Part shown: positions 58,279-60,563 of the stretch, piece by piece
How the letters are laid out: every line of letters starts with the position of its first letter
Numbering within the stretch: the first letter of the stretch is position 1
Assembly: GCF_018860385.1 (NCBI RefSeq)
Contig: NZ_JAHKPH010000017.1
Coordinates: 1-60,563, forward strand
Source: Reinekea forsetii
Lineage (GTDB): Bacteria; Pseudomonadota; Gammaproteobacteria; Pseudomonadales; Natronospirillaceae
DNA length: 60,563 nt
Direction of reading: 5' to 3'
Made by a program: the position numbers and the translations under genes
Notes under the pieces: model-generated
Database searches by the model: none
Told to the model about the DNA's origin: nothing
Seen by the model: the letters and a program-made list of their open reading frames with translations, nothing else

Positions 58279-58791
58279 ATGAATATCCCTGTTATCGAAA
58301 CAGAAAGGTTACGTTTAAGAGGTTATAAGGCTTCTGACTTAGATGCTTTTGCTCAGATGAATTCTGATCCAGAATTCGTTTTGTATTTTGGCACAGGCCA
58401 ACCATTGTCTCGCTGGGATAGTTGGAATGTATTAACCATGCTTGCGGGTCACTGGATGCTACGTGGTTTTGGCTTTTGGATCGTTGAAGAAAAGAACACA
58501 GGAGCATTTGTTGGGCGCGTCGGAATTTGGAAGCCTGATGGTTGGCCTGGTACAGAAATCGGTTGGGGTATATCAAAATCTCATTGGGGTAAGGGTTATG
58601 CAACAGAAGCAGCTGAAGCTTCTATGACATGGGCTTTCGATAATTTAGAAATCGATGAACTTATAAGCGTGATACACCCTGAGAATGAGCCATCTAAAAA
58701 AGTAGCAATTAGAATCGGCGAGAAGTATAAAGAAACTATTGAAGTAAATGGAAAGTTAAGTGAAATCTATGCTGTTTCGAGGCCGAGTTAA
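58279..58791 (+). CDS. cassette 17: RimJ/RimL-type GNAT acetyltransferase
   Basis: A 170-aa acetyltransferase with E-T-E-R-L-R-L-R-G-Y at the N-terminus (near residue 7), I-G-W-G-I-S-K-S-H-W-G-K-G-Y-A-T-E-A as acetyl-CoA loop (near 94-111) and N-E-P-S-K-K-V-A-I-R-I-G. The RimJ/RimL group modifies ribosomal or other N-termini and small amines. The frame opens at a TTG two codons earlier; the ATG is preferred. The stop TAA is in the attC. Confidence 0.86.
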   Translation: MNIPVIETERLRLRGYKASDLDAFAQMNSDPEFVLYFGTGQPLSRWDSWNVLTMLAGHWMLRGFGFWIVEEKNTGAFVGRVGIWKPDGWPGTEIGWGISKSHWGKGYATEAAEASMTWAFDNLEIDELISVIHPENEPSKKVAIRIGEKYKETIEVNGKLSEIYAVSRPS

Positions 58792-58854
58792 CAAATCCGT
58801 GTTGCGGATTAGTTTCTGCTACGCGCCAACTAACCGCAAACGGAAACGTTACAG
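58786..58854 (+). repeat. attC site of cassette 17
   Basis: From AGTTAAC to GTTACAG, 69 bp. The left core complements the GTTAACT start. Confidence 0.92.
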
Positions 58855-59207
58855 GTGGTAGGGCATTTAAAACGGATAATTTAATCCCGCACCAGAATCA
58901 AATTTTGCTCGTATTATTTTTTGGCTTTGAGAGCAATGGTTCACAACATGCACAGGCTAGATTGTTCACAATAGGCATTGTGCCCAACTAGAATAGAGTG
59001 ATAAGCCAGCCTAGTTGAGCTGGCAAGCAAGTTTAAAGGCCATCAAGCTAAAATATCGCTCCAATGGCGATGCTTGATGGAAAACTAAAAATAAAAAAGC
59101 ACGTAGGCACGTGATAGTTAAGAGCCACAGGCCACTAGTTGTAACAAAGCGCAGCAACATTGTGCCTACGGCACTGGACTCGCTCACGCTCGCCGTTGTG
59201 CTTTGCG
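58849..59207 (+). other. cassette 18: gene-less, hairpin-rich cassette
   Basis: A 359-bp cassette with no + strand gene. Three inverted repeats are visible: CACAAT-AGGC-ATTGTG (58967-58982), GCCAGC/GCTGGC (59005-59024) and a nested CATCAAGC-ATCGC/GCGAT-GCTTGATG (59041-59079). On the minus strand, CACGT-GCCT-ACGTG followed by TTTTTT (59093-59113) looks like a terminator. A minus-strand frame crosses the region (59011-59313) but starts beyond that terminator and through an attC, so I doubt that it is a gene. Confidence 0.75.
59093..59113 (-). terminator. minus-strand terminator in cassette 18
   Basis: The 5-bp stem CACGT/ACGTG with a 4-base loop is followed on the minus strand by C and six T, the standard intrinsic terminator layout. 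It would stop antisense transcription entering from the right. Confidence 0.5.
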
Positions 59208-59213
59208 TTAAAA
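59139..59213 (+). repeat. attC site of cassette 18
   Basis: From TTGTAAC to GTTAAAA, 75 bp. One mismatch between the left core and the cassette's GTTACAG start. Same type as the attC of cassettes 8 and 12 (GTGCCTACGGCACTGGACTC). Confidence 0.92.
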
Positions 59214-59218
59214 GGCCT

Positions 59219-59587
59219 ATGAAACCAATAGCAAACTTAATACATGTGGGTGATGTTAGTAATGGTCTTGATTGGTATAGGAAAGCCTTTCCTATGGCAA
59301 TTGTAAAAAACATTGATGATTTTACTTTCCTTGAGGTGAATGGTTTTGCCTTGGAGATTGTGCCTGCTGATGAAAAGGTTGGTTCGGGAAAATACGGGTC
59401 TGTGACCTACTGGGAAGTAGTTAGCTTAGAGCACGAAATTGAAAGATTTAAAGAACTTGGCTCCGTAGTTTATCGTGGACCAATGAAGATAGAATCAGAT
59501 TTATGGATGTGCCAAGTGACAGATCCATTTGGCAACTTGATTGGTCTGAGAGGACCATTTAACAATCATAGGCACAGCGACTCGTAA
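59219..59587 (+). CDS. cassette 19: VOC/glyoxalase-fold protein
   Basis: A 122-aa protein of the glyoxalase/bleomycin resistance superfamily: L-I-H-V-G-D-V near residue 7, E-V-N-G-F-A-L-E-I near 40, and a final V-T-D-P-F-G-N-L-I-G-L. The frame is open upstream to 59111, but the ATG at 59219 stands right after AAGG of the junction. The coding end runs about 30 bases into the attC. The substrate is not known. Confidence 0.85.
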   Translation: MKPIANLIHVGDVSNGLDWYRKAFPMAIVKNIDDFTFLEVNGFALEIVPADEKVGSGKYGSVTYWEVVSLEHEIERFKELGSVVYRGPMKIESDLWMCQVTDPFGNLIGLRGPFNNHRHSDS

Positions 59588-59613
59588 ACTCGCGCGTGCT
59601 ATAAGCGTTAGGC
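59557..59613 (+). repeat. attC site of cassette 19
   Basis: From ATTTAAC to GTTAGGC, 57 bp. One mismatch to the cassette's GTTAAAA start. Short variant. Confidence 0.88.
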
Positions 59614-59627
59614 TCACAGATAAATAC

Positions 59628-60254
59628 ATGAACGTAGAAGAACTGTATAACGAAACTGCTCATAGATATTCGGATCTTGTAGAACGTAGTAAGTATATTG
59701 GCCCTGATTGGTTATCTCGATTCCTAGAAGCCAACAGGTTTACTTGCTCTTCTATTGTAGATTTGGGCTGTGCCAACGGTGTACTCGGTGAAGTGTTGAG
59801 AAACTCCTTTGCAAACGCATATATTGCAGGGATCGACATCTCAGAGAATATGATTCGATACGCTGAGTCTAAAGCCTGTTACAACAAGACAATTCAAATG
59901 GATTTGAATAAGTCATTTTCTCAACTGTTTGATCAGCCTAATGATCTTATAGTTGCTCTTGGGTTTTCTGAATTCCTCATCAATATACAGGTTTTCATGG
60001 ACGAAGTAGCAGCAATAACAAAACCAGGTGGTATAGCCGTTATCAGCTTTCAGATACATGACCCAAATAATAAAAAGCTTCCTAGAAATACCTACAGTGG
60101 AGAAGTAGTTCACACTGCTTACACAGAATCGGAAATCAATGATTTCATTACTAATTCCGGATTTGAAGTATTTCAACAGGAAAGCGCGGTTGGTTACACT
60201 TCTGGTGCAGGGTATTCTTGCGAGTATTTAATGGTAGCTGCACGCAAAGCCTAA
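59628..60254 (+). CDS. cassette 20: SAM-dependent methyltransferase
   Basis: A 208-aa class I methyltransferase. The SAM motif I is V-D-L-G-C-A-N-G-V-L-G (near residues 45-55), followed by I-D-I-S-E-N-M-I near 70 and P-G-G-I-A-V-I-S-F near 134. The stop TAA lies in the attC left core. The acceptor is not known. Confidence 0.87.
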   Translation: MNVEELYNETAHRYSDLVERSKYIGPDWLSRFLEANRFTCSSIVDLGCANGVLGEVLRNSFANAYIAGIDISENMIRYAESKACYNKTIQMDLNKSFSQLFDQPNDLIVALGFSEFLINIQVFMDEVAAITKPGGIAVISFQIHDPNNKKLPRNTYSGEVVHTAYTESEINDFITNSGFEVFQQESAVGYTSGAGYSCEYLMVAARKA

Positions 60255-60274
60255 CAAGTAGCAGCACCCGCCCG
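60249..60274 (+). repeat. attC site of cassette 20, truncated by an IS
   Basis: The left core GCCTAAC complements the GTTAGGC start of the cassette, but the site stops after about 26 bases, where an IS3-type end begins. The remainder should lie beyond the IS. Confidence 0.8.
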
Positions 60275-60563
60275 TGAACTTCCCCCGTTTTAGTGGACAC
60301 CTCTAGATAACGCATCTGGAGGTATTTGTGCCAAAGTATAATAATCCACGTAAAACATGGCAGTACTCGACAGAATTTAAAGTTCGAGCTGTTAAAATGA
60401 GTTATCAAACCGATATTAAAAGTATTCAGGTAGCTGAAGGCCTGGGTATCCATCCACTTATGCTGTCACGTTGGCGAAAAGAATATCGGGAAGGTCTTCT
60501 TCAAGGTGATGGAAAAAGGCGAGTAGGCTTGTCAAAGAAACGCAACGTGAAGTCGACGAAAAA
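60275..60563 (+). mobile_element. IS3-family insertion sequence, left end
   Basis: The terminal sequence TGAACTTCCCCCGTTTTAGT, followed by GGACAC, is a typical IS3-family left end. The element holds an orfA-type transposase and continues past the window. It is inserted in the last attC. The right end and any target duplication are not visible. Confidence 0.82.
60328..60563 (+). CDS. IS3-family transposase OrfA, partial
   Basis: At least 78 codons, GTG start after GGAGG. The N-terminal helix-turn-helix has S-T-E-F-K-V-R-A-V-K-M-S and I-Q-V-A-E-G-L-G-I-H-P-L-M-L-S-R-W-R-K-E-Y, the HTH_Tnp_1 pattern. It is cut by the window edge; the catalytic OrfB would follow. Confidence 0.85.
   Translation, partial: MPKYNNPRKTWQYSTEFKVRAVKMSYQTDIKSIQVAEGLGIHPLMLSRWRKEYREGLLQGDGKRRVGLSKKRNVKSTK

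Larger units (their letters stand above)
50153..60274 (+). mobile_element. integron cassette array of 20 cassettes, no integrase in window
   Basis: Twenty consecutive cassettes in one orientation, each ending in an attC site. Each cassette's first bases (GTTRRRY) are the reverse complement of the first seven bases (RYYYAAC) of its own attC; 16 of 20 match at all seven positions, and cassettes 8, 12, 18 and 19 have one mismatch. Many attC arms share a TGGACTCGCTnACGCTCGCC-like segment. Cassettes are 277-784 bp. This is the structure of a chromosomal (super)integron array. Without intI it qualifies as a CALIN. The right end is cut by an IS3-family element. Confidence 0.95.

Noticed and set aside
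59011-59313. 100-codon minus-strand frame across cassette 18 and its attC
   Set aside because: Half of it translates attC sequence and an intrinsic terminator lies inside on the same strand; a shorter hydrophobic peptide cannot be ruled out.
50585-60255. Regularly spaced similar sequences that could suggest a CRISPR array
   Set aside because: Spacing is hundreds of bases, repeats vary in length and carry the GTTRRRY/RYYYAAC cores of attC sites; genes lie between them and no cas gene is present.

Overview
The window looks like a chromosomal segment of a moderate-GC marine gammaproteobacterium related to Pseudomonadales/Oceanospirillales. The core gene order matches Pseudomonas-like synteny: ygfZ/sdhE/ygfX next to nadB, divergent from rpoE(algU)-rseA(mucA)-rseB(mucB)-rseC(mucC)-mucD, then lepA-lepB-rnc-era-recO-acpS, then gacS facing cysM-rlmD-relA-mazG. 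The genus cannot be read from this sequence alone.

Layout. (1) 1-3.4 kb: intergenic repeats (REP-like GTAGGAG elements, a GCAGCCC heptamer array and a ~204-bp tandem duplication) around a small gene with a Fur-box-like sequence upstream, an unknown helical protein, an S66 peptidase and a Rof-like protein. (2) 3.4-5.2 kb: a secreted YHYH-domain protein and a GNAT acetyltransferase. (3) 5.4-12.0 kb: the methylcitrate (propionate) operon, GntR regulator-prpB-prpC-acnD-prpF. Two TTGTTAACAA palindromes precede the regulator and a hairpin lies between prpC and acnD. (4) 12.1-21.0 kb: housekeeping and transport genes (carbonic anhydrase, ABC exporter, ppnP, DUF808, esterase, HDOD protein, ygfZ, sdhE, ygfX, nadB). 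(5) 21.1-31.3 kb: the envelope-stress sigma operon, with a near-consensus sigma-E promoter before rpoE, followed by the lepA-to-acpS operon (no pdxJ). (6) 31.3-39.6 kb: GacS hybrid kinase, cysteine synthase, 23S rRNA methylase, RelA and MazG. (7) 39.6-49.7 kb: a KAS III-like enzyme, a DUF2384-like protein, ChaC, an FAD-linked oxidase, a PotABCD-type ABC transporter and an EEP-family membrane protein.

(8) 50.15-60.27 kb is the most interesting part: 20 consecutive integron gene cassettes, all on the + strand, each ended by an attC site of about 55-119 bp. The first bases of each cassette (GTTRRRY) are the reverse complement of the first bases of its own attC, exactly in 16 of the 20. Seventeen cassettes carry a gene: acetyltransferases, histidine phosphatase, SMI1/KNR4-like, P-loop kinase, GrpB, RraB-like, VOC, methyltransferase, zinc-ribbon membrane proteins and unknowns. 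Three carry no convincing gene. Two of those three (cassettes 8 and 12) are diverged copies of the same 277-bp element. The third (cassette 18) is rich in nested inverted repeats. No integrase gene is visible, so within this window the array is a CALIN (cluster of attC sites lacking an integrase). A good sigma-70 promoter at 50040-50068 points into the first cassette like a Pc promoter. An IS3-family element interrupts the twentieth attC at the right edge and runs off the window.
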